A DNA stretch of 16,085 nucleotides from Bacteroidales bacterium (GCA_003520925.1 DOTV01000184.1:1-16085), one strand, 5' to 3'. Shown: positions 1-7,140, counted from the first letter of the stretch. Made by a program: numbers and translations. The notes: generated from the sequence alone by a model not told the origin.

Positions 1-203
1 TTCCTGTACTCCTGGTTTATCAGATCATCAAGAAGAGTTCCGATATTTTCCTCCTCGTTGCGTGCAGGAATGAGGACAGAGACAAGAACATCCGGTACAT
101 AATCTGTTTTAGGGAGATTTGTCTCAAAACACAGATTTGCAAGTGCGACAAGCAGCTGAATAACTGTGAAAACTAAAATAATATAAGCTATATACACCAT
201 CAT
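1..203 (-). CDS. Family 2 glycosyltransferase, N-terminal part (carotenoid glycosyltransferase candidate), cut by window edge
   Basis: The reverse strand reads open from an ATG at 203 to the window edge, about 67 codons. Residues 4-22 form a hydrophobic anchor. They are followed by a GT-A nucleotide-binding start, VSVLIPARNEEENIG (about residues 41-55), which is typical of membrane-anchored family 2 glycosyltransferases using a nucleotide sugar. The start overlaps the stop of the acyltransferase in an ATGA arrangement (200-203), so translation is probably coupled. As the last visible gene of a crt operon next to cruF and an acyltransferase, it most likely glycosylates the tertiary hydroxyl that CruF introduces, in the manner of CruG or CruC. 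The DXD motif and the C-terminal half lie outside the window, so the sugar and the assignment to CruG or CruC cannot be settled. The family call is strong; the carotenoid substrate is inferred from context. Confidence 0.82.
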   Translation of the reverse strand, partial: MMVYIAYIILVFTVIQLLVALANLCFETNLPKTDYVPDVLVSVLIPARNEEENIGTLLDDLINQEYR

Positions 204-826
204 GAGTTCCTCTTTCCAATATTTTCAGCAATACAGGCGGCAAGAAAGCCATTAAACTCATTCTGGAGGGTTTCGGTGGTGAAATCTGAGCCCTCGTATT
301 CACGAAGATACATATAGAGTCCGGGCTTCTGATTTGAGAAGTAATCGATGAGGTTGACAAGGAACAGAATCTGTACTTTTCCCTTAACTTTTTTCAGTAC
401 ATGCTCGATCCCTCTTTCAAAAGTTATCATCTGATTGTGAACCGATTCTATTTTCCCCTGGGGAAACATCAGTACAAGGTTCTTTTTTTCCCCAAGGAGT
501 TCTGAGGTGTAATCTAGGGACTCAATAATGCTTCTTGATCCTTTCTTCACAGAATATCCTCCTGCCCTGTTAAGGAAGATATTTTTCCTCAGTTGTTCCT
601 CAAGCATCATAAAATAGAATATCCGGTGGAAGAACTTTATGTTGAGGTACACAACCCAGAATCCGTCCCACCAGCTTATATGATTGGAGATCAGCAGAAC
701 CGGCTTACCCTTTTCATGATACTTTCCTGAAATAAACACCTTATGAAAGTTCCTCTTTATTTTCCAGAGTGAATAGACCTGTAAAAACGGATAAATCACC
801 GGATGGTGAGATGCTTTGAGGATCAT
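200..826 (-). CDS. Lysophospholipid acyltransferase-family protein (PlsC/CruD-like), probable carotenoid-glycoside acyltransferase
   Basis: This 208-residue protein has the two main PlsC-family motifs: NHISWWD at 48-54 (the catalytic NHx4D box, His49 and Asp54) and FPQGK at 121-125, which stands where FPEGT is usual. The substitution of Gln-Gly-Lys for Glu-Gly-Thr suggests an acceptor other than lysophosphatidate. It lies between cruF and the glycosyltransferase, with 4-nt ATGA overlaps on both sides. This is the arrangement expected for an enzyme that acylates a glycosylated carotenoid, as CruD does for chlorobactene glucoside in green sulfur bacteria. The reaction would take place at the inner face of the cytoplasmic membrane. 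The fold assignment rests on visible motifs; the glycoside acceptor is inferred from the operon. A housekeeping role in phospholipid synthesis is less likely because of the strict crt operon location. Confidence 0.85.
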   Translation of the reverse strand: MILKASHHPVIYPFLQVYSLWKIKRNFHKVFISGKYHEKGKPVLLISNHISWWDGFWVVYLNIKFFHRIFYFMMLEEQLRKNIFLNRAGGYSVKKGSRSIIESLDYTSELLGEKKNLVLMFPQGKIESVHNQMITFERGIEHVLKKVKGKVQILFLVNLIDYFSNQKPGLYMYLREYEGSDFTTETLQNEFNGFLAACIAENIGKRNS

Positions 827-1485
827 GAGGCAATTTTAAAAAAGATGATTAATATAATGAAAAACATAGCCTGGATGAACAAAACAAAAGGAGCAATCCG
901 GTTAACAGGCTTGATCCCTGCAAGCTTAAGCAATGAATGAAAAATAACTGCTATCAGAAACCAGGAAGTATAGTTCCTTAATGGAGGGTTTCCTTCATCA
1001 AAGCTCCACATATTCATTACTGGTGCCACCTGTTCCATGATAACATCATAAAGCACCATAACCGATGATGCAAAAAGTATCTTTATTAGGGCCGGAATCG
1101 CAGTCTTTTCAACAATTACCGCAGTGCACCATACAAGCAATACCCAGTTGATCCCTATCAGGAGAGGAGTTCCAAAGACCTTTACCCCCAGACCATTTCC
1201 ATAACTGTAGGTCCCGAATACCCTTCCTGTGTTAACACCAAAAGCTTCAATCAGAAACCCTGCAGCAAAAACAGATATGAAGAATATTATCTCCTTTTTA
1301 AGATTCGACGGCTTATGGTAAATGAAAATTACAAGCAGGCTTAACAGGAGAGCCAGAGGAGTTAGCGATTTGAACAAATCCCTTGTTGCTTCTGATGATA
1401 TTCCTGCAATTCCGACACTGTAAAATATAATCAGAATTACCCTGATCAGTTTGCTTTTTTCAGTATTTATCATTCCGGGATTCAT
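823..1485 (-). CDS. cruF: Carotenoid 1,2-hydratase, CruF-like (DUF422 family)
   Basis: The protein has 220 residues and about six to seven hydrophobic segments. It carries the family's conserved blocks: E80-x-x-GVNTG-x-x-FG-x-Y-x-Y around 80-95, GTPLLIGINW at 105-114, and YDVIMEQVAP at 146-155 followed by an NYTSW segment. In this family CruF adds water across the 1',2' double bond of an acyclic psi end group, giving a tertiary 1'-hydroxyl. The start at 1485 sits one base after the lycopene cyclase stop, and the stop overlaps the acyltransferase start, so the genes are co-transcribed. A second in-frame ATG at 1473 would remove four residues. The gene implies that one end of the carotenoid stays uncyclised, since a beta ring could not be hydrated this way. 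DUF422 also contains proteins of untested function, so the hydratase role is family knowledge supported by context. Confidence 0.83.
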   Translation of the reverse strand: MNPGMINTEKSKLIRVILIIFYSVGIAGISSEATRDLFKSLTPLALLLSLLVIFIYHKPSNLKKEIIFFISVFAAGFLIEAFGVNTGRVFGTYSYGNGLGVKVFGTPLLIGINWVLLVWCTAVIVEKTAIPALIKILFASSVMVLYDVIMEQVAPVMNMWSFDEGNPPLRNYTSWFLIAVIFHSLLKLAGIKPVNRIAPFVLFIQAMFFIILIIFFKIAS

Positions 1486-1486
1486 T

Positions 1487-2185
1487 TCAACTTATATGGG
1501 TCCTTCTGAACAATTTTCGGAAACAGTTCATAAGCATCAGATTTATAAGAATCAGACTGAAACCATAGGCAAAATCCTCGACGGGAATTGTCAGTATTCT
1601 CAATCCGATTATTTCGGCACTGTTGTACCAGACCACTGCTTCTTCAATAAAGCTTCCGGTAAGGATACCGTTAATCAGGATGAACGGGATCAGTATTAGA
1701 AGAAACGACAGGTAGAATCTTCCCAGCAATCCGGTATTCGTTAATAATGCGATAGTCACAACAATTATCATCATAGAAAAATATACAACAGTATATGCTT
1801 TTTGATAATTGATTATTACTGACAGAATCAGTATTGCTATTAAAATTAAAGAAATAATTCTGGTTGTTTTATCAGCTAAAAGAGCTTGCGGAAAATATGC
1901 CTTGATTACATAATGAATGAAAATACTCGAATAGGGTATTATGATGAAAAAGAGCCACTCCTCGACAGGGAGGGCATATAAAATGAGGCCTGAATGATAT
2001 CGCGGATTGAAACCCCAGATACCATTTTTTGCAAAGCAAATATCGAAGATAATAAATAAAGCCCCGGTGAGAAGAATTGACGGAAAGAGCACCGGCCAGT
2101 GCCTGTAATATCCCACTTTCCTGTCGAAACTTAGTATTAAGGGAACAGTGATGGAACAAAGTTCCAGGGTCAGATACAATGACAT
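1487..2185 (-). CDS. crtYcd: Lycopene cyclase, CrtYc-CrtYd fused two-domain membrane type
   Basis: This 232-residue, very hydrophobic protein contains two copies of the small lycopene-cyclase domain. The first carries PVEEW at 73-77 (PxEE motif) and the second carries PVEDF at 201-205 (PxED motif), each within a membrane helix pair. The two acidic motifs are the hallmark of the heterodimeric crtYc/crtYd cyclases, here fused into one chain as in other Bacteroidota and archaea. The enzyme closes psi ends of lycopene to beta rings without redox change in the cytoplasmic membrane. Together with CruF in the same operon, the most economical product is monocyclic gamma-carotene rather than beta-carotene; that is an inference from gene content. 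It starts 5 nt after crtZ and ends 1 nt before cruF. Confidence 0.9.
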   Translation of the reverse strand: MSLYLTLELCSITVPLILSFDRKVGYYRHWPVLFPSILLTGALFIIFDICFAKNGIWGFNPRYHSGLILYALPVEEWLFFIIIPYSSIFIHYVIKAYFPQALLADKTTRIISLILIAILILSVIINYQKAYTVVYFSMMIIVVTIALLTNTGLLGRFYLSFLLILIPFILINGILTGSFIEEAVVWYNSAEIIGLRILTIPVEDFAYGFSLILINLMLMNCFRKLFRRTHIS

Positions 2186-2190
2186 ACTGC

Positions 2191-2631
2191 TTAATTGAAA
2201 TATCTCCTGTGAAAGATCAGAAGGCCGAAATTATTGAAATCTTTAATGTTCTTTGGTTTATGGTGTGCCTGGTGAGCTTTGATGATTGCTTTTACGTATG
2301 CATTGGAAGGCCGGCTGAAAAAAGGCAACCGCTGATGATACACGACATCATGAAAAATGAAATAGGTCATTCCGTAAAGCGAAATCCCTGCACCAATGGC
2401 AATCATGTAAGGATTGGCAGCTGATAAACCCCAGATGATAAGTATTATTGCAGGAGTTGCATAAATAAGGAAAAAGAAATCGTTCTTCTGAAGTACAGGC
2501 TTGCTGGCAATGTCAGCCAGGTGGTGATCCTTGTGAAGGGACCACAGGAACCCATGCATGACATATTTGTGGTTTGACCATGCAACAAATTCCATGAACC
2601 AGAACGACGTTATTATCAGTAATATGATCAT
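2191..2631 (-). CDS. crtZ: Beta-carotene 3-hydroxylase, CrtZ type (fatty acid hydroxylase fold)
   Basis: The 146-residue membrane protein carries the complete di-iron histidine set of CrtZ hydroxylases: HKYVMH at 21-26, HKDHH at 33-37, HDVVYH at 94-99 and HQAHH at 120-124. Hydrophobic helices at about 1-18 and 52-92 separate the clusters. The enzyme uses O2 and a ferredoxin-type donor to hydroxylate C-3 of a beta ring. Its length is slightly below the usual 150-175 residues but no motif is missing. It follows crtB after 38 nt and precedes the lycopene cyclase by 5 nt. With CruF in the operon, the expected substrate is the single beta ring of a monocyclic carotenoid. Confidence 0.93.
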   Translation of the reverse strand: MIILLIITSFWFMEFVAWSNHKYVMHGFLWSLHKDHHLADIASKPVLQKNDFFFLIYATPAIILIIWGLSAANPYMIAIGAGISLYGMTYFIFHDVVYHQRLPFFSRPSNAYVKAIIKAHQAHHKPKNIKDFNNFGLLIFHRRYFN

Positions 2632-2669
2632 ACAGATTGTCTTATAAAAGGTTATAATAGTTGCTCAGA

Positions 2670-3512
2670 TTAATTCAATAACCTCAGTTTACATTTGAAA
2701 TATGCTTTCAGCAATAAAAGTATCTTCATAAGATCTGGAATTCTGACCCTTTTTCCGAGAAGCTCTTCTGCAGGTGTCAATTCTATTTTTTTTAGGAGTT
2801 TTTTATAGTAGTAGTACGCTGTAAGAACTCCGATTTTCGAATTTCCGGGAAGTTTTTTTATCCCCTGGAAGGATTCGGCAAACTCTTTTTTAACATCATC
2901 AACTATATCATTTTTGACAGTGTCAGTAAATCCCGATTCGATTGATTTGTGAAAATATTGCCTGTTTAGTAGTTCTGTATCATCCTTAATATCACGAAGG
3001 AAGTTGACTTTCTGGAATGCCGAACCCAGTTTTCTGGCAGAAATCTCAAGCTCATTGTAAAGATTTTCGTTCCCCAAAACGAAAACTCTCAGGCACATAA
3101 GTCCAACCACCTCGGCAGAACCATAAATATAAACCTCTGTCTCGCTTTGTGTTTTATGGTCATGCTTTACAAGGTCAATTTTCATGCTGTTGAGGAAAGC
3201 CTGAATAAGATTATCAGGAATACCGTATTTGCTGACAGTTATCTGGAAAGAATTGAGAACAGGATTTAAACTGATTCCATTATTTCTTGCTTCATAATAA
3301 TCCCTCTCAAATTCTTCAAGAAGCTTTTTCTTATTAAAAGAGTGAAAAGAATCCACAATTTCATCCGAAACTCTTACAAACCCATAAATGCTGTAAATTG
3401 CTTCCTTGATCTCCCGGTCAAGAAGCCTGACGGCATTTGAGAATGATGTACTGTAAGAGCTTGTTATGACCTGACTTATCTTAAATGATGTCTCGTTAAA
3501 TAATTTCAGCAT
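2670..3512 (-). CDS. crtB: Phytoene synthase
   Basis: The enzyme condenses two geranylgeranyl diphosphates to phytoene. Numbered from the preferred ATG at 3512, it has 280 residues including Met1. It carries the substrate and Mg-binding aspartate pairs VSDEIVD (DxxxD, about residues 50-54) and NFLRDIKDD (DxxxD, about 174-178), plus the YIYGSAEVVGLM signature. It opens with the usual family N-terminus, a YSTSFS segment about 20 residues in. The reading frame extends 27 codons further to a TTG at 3593, but that TTG lies inside the -33 element of a good promoter (3564-3594). The extension is therefore rejected. The gene leads the crt operon and diverges from the cytochrome genes. CrtI normally accompanies CrtB in Bacteroidota; here none is adjacent. 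Squalene synthase activity is a formal alternative but unlikely beside crtZ and crtYcd. Confidence 0.92.
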   Translation of the reverse strand: MLKLFNETSFKISQVITSSYSTSFSNAVRLLDREIKEAIYSIYGFVRVSDEIVDSFHSFNKKKLLEEFERDYYEARNNGISLNPVLNSFQITVSKYGIPDNLIQAFLNSMKIDLVKHDHKTQSETEVYIYGSAEVVGLMCLRVFVLGNENLYNELEISARKLGSAFQKVNFLRDIKDDTELLNRQYFHKSIESGFTDTVKNDIVDDVKKEFAESFQGIKKLPGNSKIGVLTAYYYYKKLLKKIELTPAEELLGKRVRIPDLMKILLLLKAYFKCKLRLLN

Positions 3513-3563
3513 CAGGATTTCAGGATTCGTTTTGTCATTAAAAGGCTGTAAAACAACATCGTT

Positions 3564-3594
3564 CAAAGTTAATTTTTTTGTCAAAAGATTCAAA
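3564..3594 (-). promoter_or_regulatory. Bacteroidota-type promoter of the crt operon
   Basis: On the minus strand TTTG (3594-3591) is followed after exactly 19 bases by TAACTTTG (3571-3564). This matches the Bacteroidota sigma-ABfr consensus of TTTG at -33 and TAnnTTTG at -7 with normal spacing. Transcription would start near 3557-3558, leaving about 45 nt of leader before the crtB ATG at 3512. It is the best match to this consensus that I found in the window. Confidence 0.72.
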
Positions 3595-3610
3595 CTGATT
3601 TATAAATCAG
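3595..3610. promoter_or_regulatory. Perfect 16-bp palindrome abutting the crtB -33 box, candidate operator
   Basis: CTGATTTATAAATCAG is fully self-complementary and begins at the base immediately upstream of the crtB -33 TTTG. It lies in the crtB/cytochrome c intergenic region, 51 bases before the cytochrome ATG. Its position suits a dimeric regulator acting on one or both divergent transcripts. The protein that binds it is unknown; the CarH-like MerR protein at 11992-12867 is one candidate. Confidence 0.5.
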
Positions 3611-3661
3611 GAAAAGAAACTAAATTTTTTCTTACCTTTTAACCACCTAAAACCAAATTCT

Positions 3662-5038
3662 ATGAGCCGAAAAACAAATTCACTTATCTTAATGCTTGTT
3701 GGCTTCTCCTGCATTGTTATTTTGTCTTTGGCAGCTTTCAGACTTTTAACACCGCAGGAGGATCTGAAGAGTAAATATGACTACAAGGATTTTGAATCTG
3801 CAAAGAAATGCAGGTCATGTCATCCGGGTATATACGAACAATGGTCCCAGGCAATGATGTCCCAGGCATATACGCATCACTGGGATGAAATAGAATATTT
3901 TAATCTTGCCGTACCTCATGCGGCAGCAAAGCCTGATCTCAAAGACCCCGTTGACGGTTGCAACGGATGCCATACTCCCCTGGCTTTTATAGGAGGAAAG
4001 CAATTCCCTCCGCCAAGGCCTTCAGAGAAAAGTATGGCCAATGAATCCGTTTCCTGTGAGGTTTGTCATCTGACACAATCCGCGCAGACCGATCCTCCGT
4101 TCAATTTCAGTTACCTTATCAGGCCAGGGATGACGAAGTTTGCAGGAAGGACTCCGACCGTTGAATCTCCCGCCCATAAGATCGTAACAAATGATTTTTT
4201 CAGAACCACGGAATTCTGTGGCAACTGCCACAATGAAAAAAATCCGTTCGGTGTCTGGGTAAAAAGCACACAGCTGGAATGGAAAGAGGGGCCATATGCA
4301 AAAGAAGGGGTGCATTGCCAGGATTGCCATATGCCCAAAGGAGGGCCCTTCCTCAATGCACTTATGACAAAACCATATAATGATGCCAGGATTCACCTGT
4401 TTCATGGCGCCCACGATCCCGGTAAAGTAAGGGGTACTATTGAGGTAAGAATCCATCCGGATATTCGTGAAGCTGAACCGGGAGAGAGTGTAATTTTTAC
4501 AGTCGCCCTGTTCAACCAGAAAACCGGCCATAAATTTCCGACCGGTTCGGTCGAGGACCGTATCGCATGGCTAAACGTTGAAGCAACCGATTCAAAAGGG
4601 AAAGTATACCATCTGAATGTCGACAAGAAGGGATTTGTGGGGGAAGAATACACAATATCAGGAGATTACCTGGCGTACCAGGATATGGGTGTTCCTCTCG
4701 GATTACCCGATTTCAAAGGTGTTCAGCGTGATGGGATCCCGACGGGCGACAGGATTTTCAGGATGCCGTACTTCGATCCAGAAGGAAGGATGACAATAAT
4801 GCAATGGAACACTGCAAAACAGGGGGTTGATTACAGAATCGGACCGAGGGAGACAAAGGTGGAAAAATTTACATTCCGCATACCAAATGATGCCGCACCG
4901 GGTGTAATGACAGTAAAAGCTGTTTTAAACTATCAGCTCCTTGTGAAACCGGTTGCTGACTTCCTGAAAGTGCCGCCAGATGAGTCTGAAATTAAGCACG
5001 TGAACGATCACTCAACAAGTATTCAGATCCTGCCATAA
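3662..5038 (+). CDS. Membrane-anchored pentaheme c-type cytochrome
   Basis: The 458-residue protein has one N-terminal hydrophobic segment (about 7-29) without a convincing cleavage or lipobox site, so it is probably anchored in the inner membrane with the rest in the periplasm. Five CxxCH heme c sites are visible: Cys50, Cys100, Cys132, Cys186 and Cys219. The first half resembles the cytochrome c554-like multiheme group. From about residue 240 to the end there are no heme sites, and the sequence looks like a beta-sandwich containing TGHKFPTG (about 290-297), a motif I recognise from other multiheme cytochromes, whose histidine may ligate a heme. The next gene starts 18 nt later and encodes a heme-bearing porin, so the pair probably moves electrons between periplasm and outer membrane. 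No catalytic partner such as a reductase is present; donor and acceptor are unknown. The divergent position relative to crtB suggests shared control. Confidence 0.88.
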   Translation: MSRKTNSLILMLVGFSCIVILSLAAFRLLTPQEDLKSKYDYKDFESAKKCRSCHPGIYEQWSQAMMSQAYTHHWDEIEYFNLAVPHAAAKPDLKDPVDGCNGCHTPLAFIGGKQFPPPRPSEKSMANESVSCEVCHLTQSAQTDPPFNFSYLIRPGMTKFAGRTPTVESPAHKIVTNDFFRTTEFCGNCHNEKNPFGVWVKSTQLEWKEGPYAKEGVHCQDCHMPKGGPFLNALMTKPYNDARIHLFHGAHDPGKVRGTIEVRIHPDIREAEPGESVIFTVALFNQKTGHKFPTGSVEDRIAWLNVEATDSKGKVYHLNVDKKGFVGEEYTISGDYLAYQDMGVPLGLPDFKGVQRDGIPTGDRIFRMPYFDPEGRMTIMQWNTAKQGVDYRIGPRETKVEKFTFRIPNDAAPGVMTVKAVLNYQLLVKPVADFLKVPPDESEIKHVNDHSTSIQILP

Positions 5039-5056
5039 AGACTAAAACCTGATTAT

Positions 5057-6256
5057 ATGAAAACCAAAAAATACTTTTTAACTGCCCTGCTCTTCTCTGT
5101 TCTTATCATTTTTATTCAGTCAAAACCCGCCGGTGCTATCCCGGCTTTTGCACGGAAATATCAGATAAGCTGCCAGGTATGCCATTCACCTGCTCTGCCA
5201 AGGTTGAAACCATTCGGTGATGAATTTGCAGGGAACGGATTCAGACTGAAAGAATATGAATCCCCAAGATATTTTATTCAGACCGGCGATGATAAGCTAT
5301 CGCTGTTCAGGGAGCTTCCCCTTGCGATAAGGGTTGACGGGTTTGCCTCATATAATTTCAATAATGAAGGGACTCCTGATTTTGCCGCACCTTTTGTCCT
5401 GAAAATACTATCAGGTGGTGAAATATCTGACCATCTTTCATATTATTTCTATTTTCTTATGAATGAAAGAGGATCAGTAGCAGGGCTCGAGGATGCATTC
5501 CTGATATATAACAATTTTCTTAATACAGGAATTAATCTGTACGCAGGCCAGTTCCAGGTTTCAGACCCGCTCTTTAAAAGTGAACTGAGGTACACCCTTG
5601 AACCATACCGGATTTATGGAGCTGCTCCCGGAACTTCAACCGCCGATCTTAAATATGACAGAGGTGCAATAATTGAGAAGGATTTTTCAACCGGTACGAC
5701 AGTTGTTGCTCAGATGCTTAACGGATGCGGGATCGGGGAAGCTCGTGAGGGATACATCTTCGATAAGGATAAATACAAGAACTTCATGCTCAGGATAAAC
5801 CAGTCGATCGGCAAATATCTGTCGATTGGTGTTTTCGGATATACAGGCAGGGAAATAGTATATGATCCTTACTACAATGCTGTCAGCCAGATACAGATGT
5901 TTGGTCCGGATATTACGATTGACATTGACGAAAAGCTGATAATAAATGCACAGTATGTCAGAAGAACTGACTCAAGGGTCGCCGGTGATACTCCTGGCTT
6001 AATTAGACGTGATGTTATGACCTCTGGCGCTTTCGCGGAAATTATTTACGCTCCAAAAGGAGATATGAGCAAATGGTACCTTACCGGACTATATAACTGG
6101 GTTGAATCGGATTATAATAGTCTGGATTATATTTCGGCAACCCTGCATGCAGGATATCTTCTGAGGCGAAATATGCGGGTTGTCGGAGAATTTACACAGA
6201 TTATTAATCCTGAATCATACGGGAAAGTAAGTGTTGGAGTAATTACTGCATTCTGA
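5057..6256 (+). CDS. Outer-membrane beta-barrel with N-terminal monoheme cytochrome c site (Cyc2-like cytochrome-porin)
   Basis: A signal peptide (1-27, cleavage likely after PAGA) leads to IPAFARKYQISCQVCH (28-43), with a single heme site at Cys39, Cys42 and His43, and then a PxLxxFGxxFxxxGF segment. The rest, about 340 residues, alternates polar and aromatic residues in beta-strand fashion and ends in phenylalanine, as outer-membrane barrels do. The FAR-x5-C-x2-CH-x-P-x-L-x-x-FG pattern at the mature N-terminus is what I associate with Cyc2 and related fused cytochrome-porins, some of which oxidise Fe(II) at the cell surface. At 399 residues it is within their size range. The upstream pentaheme cytochrome is a natural periplasmic partner. 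The heme site and barrel character are seen. Membership of Cyc2 itself rather than a wider cytochrome-porin group, and the substrate, are inference. Confidence 0.75.
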   Translation: MKTKKYFLTALLFSVLIIFIQSKPAGAIPAFARKYQISCQVCHSPALPRLKPFGDEFAGNGFRLKEYESPRYFIQTGDDKLSLFRELPLAIRVDGFASYNFNNEGTPDFAAPFVLKILSGGEISDHLSYYFYFLMNERGSVAGLEDAFLIYNNFLNTGINLYAGQFQVSDPLFKSELRYTLEPYRIYGAAPGTSTADLKYDRGAIIEKDFSTGTTVVAQMLNGCGIGEAREGYIFDKDKYKNFMLRINQSIGKYLSIGVFGYTGREIVYDPYYNAVSQIQMFGPDITIDIDEKLIINAQYVRRTDSRVAGDTPGLIRRDVMTSGAFAEIIYAPKGDMSKWYLTGLYNWVESDYNSLDYISATLHAGYLLRRNMRVVGEFTQIINPESYGKVSVGVITAF

Positions 6257-6260
6257 AAAC

Positions 6261-6331
6261 CGCCCCCCAACCCCCCTGAAGGGAGGCTGATATTCAGGAT
6301 ATAATGAAGCCCCTTTAGGGGGCAGGGGGCG
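6261..6331. repeat. G/C-rich double-palindrome repeat between convergent genes, probable bidirectional terminator
   Basis: The 71-bp element begins 5 nt after the porin stop. Outer arms cgccccc (6261-6267) and gggggcg (6325-6331) are exact inverted copies. Inside are two separate hairpins: one at 6271-6286 centred on CTGAAG and one at 6309-6323 centred on CTTTAG. The right half lies inside the coding sequence of the esterase gene and provides its last codons and stop. G/C-rich C/G runs of this kind are common between Bacteroidota genes. It could end transcription from both sides. Confidence 0.65.
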
Positions 6332-7106
6332 AAAGAAATTCCTTAAGCTTACATCCTTTAAGTTGCTTAATTCCTTCAGCAACCGCCTGAGCATTGATCT
6401 TTGCCCCGGCTTCATTTGTATGTGTATGGTCCGCAAGAAAGAATTTTGAGGTAACTTCCTTTTCCCCGAGAGTATCATATTTTCCAGCAATAATCTCATT
6501 CAGATCGGTAAAATATGCCTTTTCTGCCAGCGCTGATTCTTTAGCCCATTTGGCATAATCGCCTGAAGCCCTTATAACCTTACCGTCCCCCCAGATATTC
6601 CTGGGTACAGGAGAGCAAACTATAGAAATGACTCCTTTAGCTTTTGCATCAGATATATATTTCCTGATGTACCAACCATATGTATGAACGGTCTCATGCT
6701 TTTTTGTAAGGATATTATCTATATCTTCAGTTTCACCGCCAATCCCCTTCAGCGTACCTCTGGCACGGCTTTCATCATTTACCGGGCTGCTGTCGTTATG
6801 CCCGAACTGGATTAACACATAATCGCCCGGCCTCAGCTTTGCCAGGACATCATCCCAAAGTCCTTCACTAATAAATGTCCTGCTGCTTCTTCCTCCCAGG
6901 GCATAATTTCGGATAGTAATTTTCGACGTGTCGAACTGTGTATAAAGATAATCACCCCACCCCCATAAACCACCTTCGCCTTTGCCGCTTCCGTTCTTGA
7001 CGGTCGAATCACCGATAAGAAAAATTGTTGGTTTTGGTTTTTCAACAGGAGCATATCCCGGGGACAAAACAAATAAAACTGTCATAATGGATAGATAGCG
7101 TAACAT
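6315..7106 (-). CDS. Exported SGNH-fold acetylesterase, rhamnogalacturonan acetylesterase-like (CE12 type)
   Basis: The 263-residue protein has a short signal peptide (about 1-19) and the SGNH hydrolase blocks in order: GDSTV at 32-36 (nucleophile Ser34), G71-G72-R73-S74 (oxyanion Gly), GHND at 102-105 (Asn104) and DHTHTN at 226-231 (Asp226 and His229). The GDSTV start and DxTHTN ending are typical of CE12 deacetylases acting on pectic or xylan acetyl groups outside the cytoplasm. No other polysaccharide-utilisation genes flank it, apart from a GH43-like protein about 8 kb away, so the natural substrate is uncertain. The last five residues (SPPAP) and the stop are read from the arm of a G/C-rich repeat, so the native C-terminus has probably been rewritten. 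It converges on the cytochrome-porin gene. Confidence 0.87.
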   Translation of the reverse strand: MLRYLSIMTVLFVLSPGYAPVEKPKPTIFLIGDSTVKNGSGKGEGGLWGWGDYLYTQFDTSKITIRNYALGGRSSRTFISEGLWDDVLAKLRPGDYVLIQFGHNDSSPVNDESRARGTLKGIGGETEDIDNILTKKHETVHTYGWYIRKYISDAKAKGVISIVCSPVPRNIWGDGKVIRASGDYAKWAKESALAEKAYFTDLNEIIAGKYDTLGEKEVTSKFFLADHTHTNEAGAKINAQAVAEGIKQLKGCKLKEFLSPPAP

Positions 7107-7140
7107 AGTCTGAAAAGTAATAACCTGGATTTTAAAGTTA

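Noticed and set aside
1872..2159. Second minus-strand frame (95 codons) within the lycopene cyclase
   Set aside because: It overlaps a gene with both PxEE and PxED motifs and shows no family features.
3513..3593. N-terminal extension of crtB starting at TTG 3593 (27 extra codons)
   Set aside because: The TTG lies inside the -33 box of a well-formed promoter, and the ATG at 3512 gives the normal phytoene synthase N-terminus.
3633..3640. TACCTTTT as the -7 box of the cytochrome operon
   Set aside because: The last consensus base is wrong and no TTTG stands at the -33 distance, so no promoter is called for the plus-strand genes.
4022..4531. Antisense 169-codon open frame inside the pentaheme cytochrome gene
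   Set aside because: The sense strand has five heme motifs and a coherent domain layout; the antisense product shows no domain and is a shadow.
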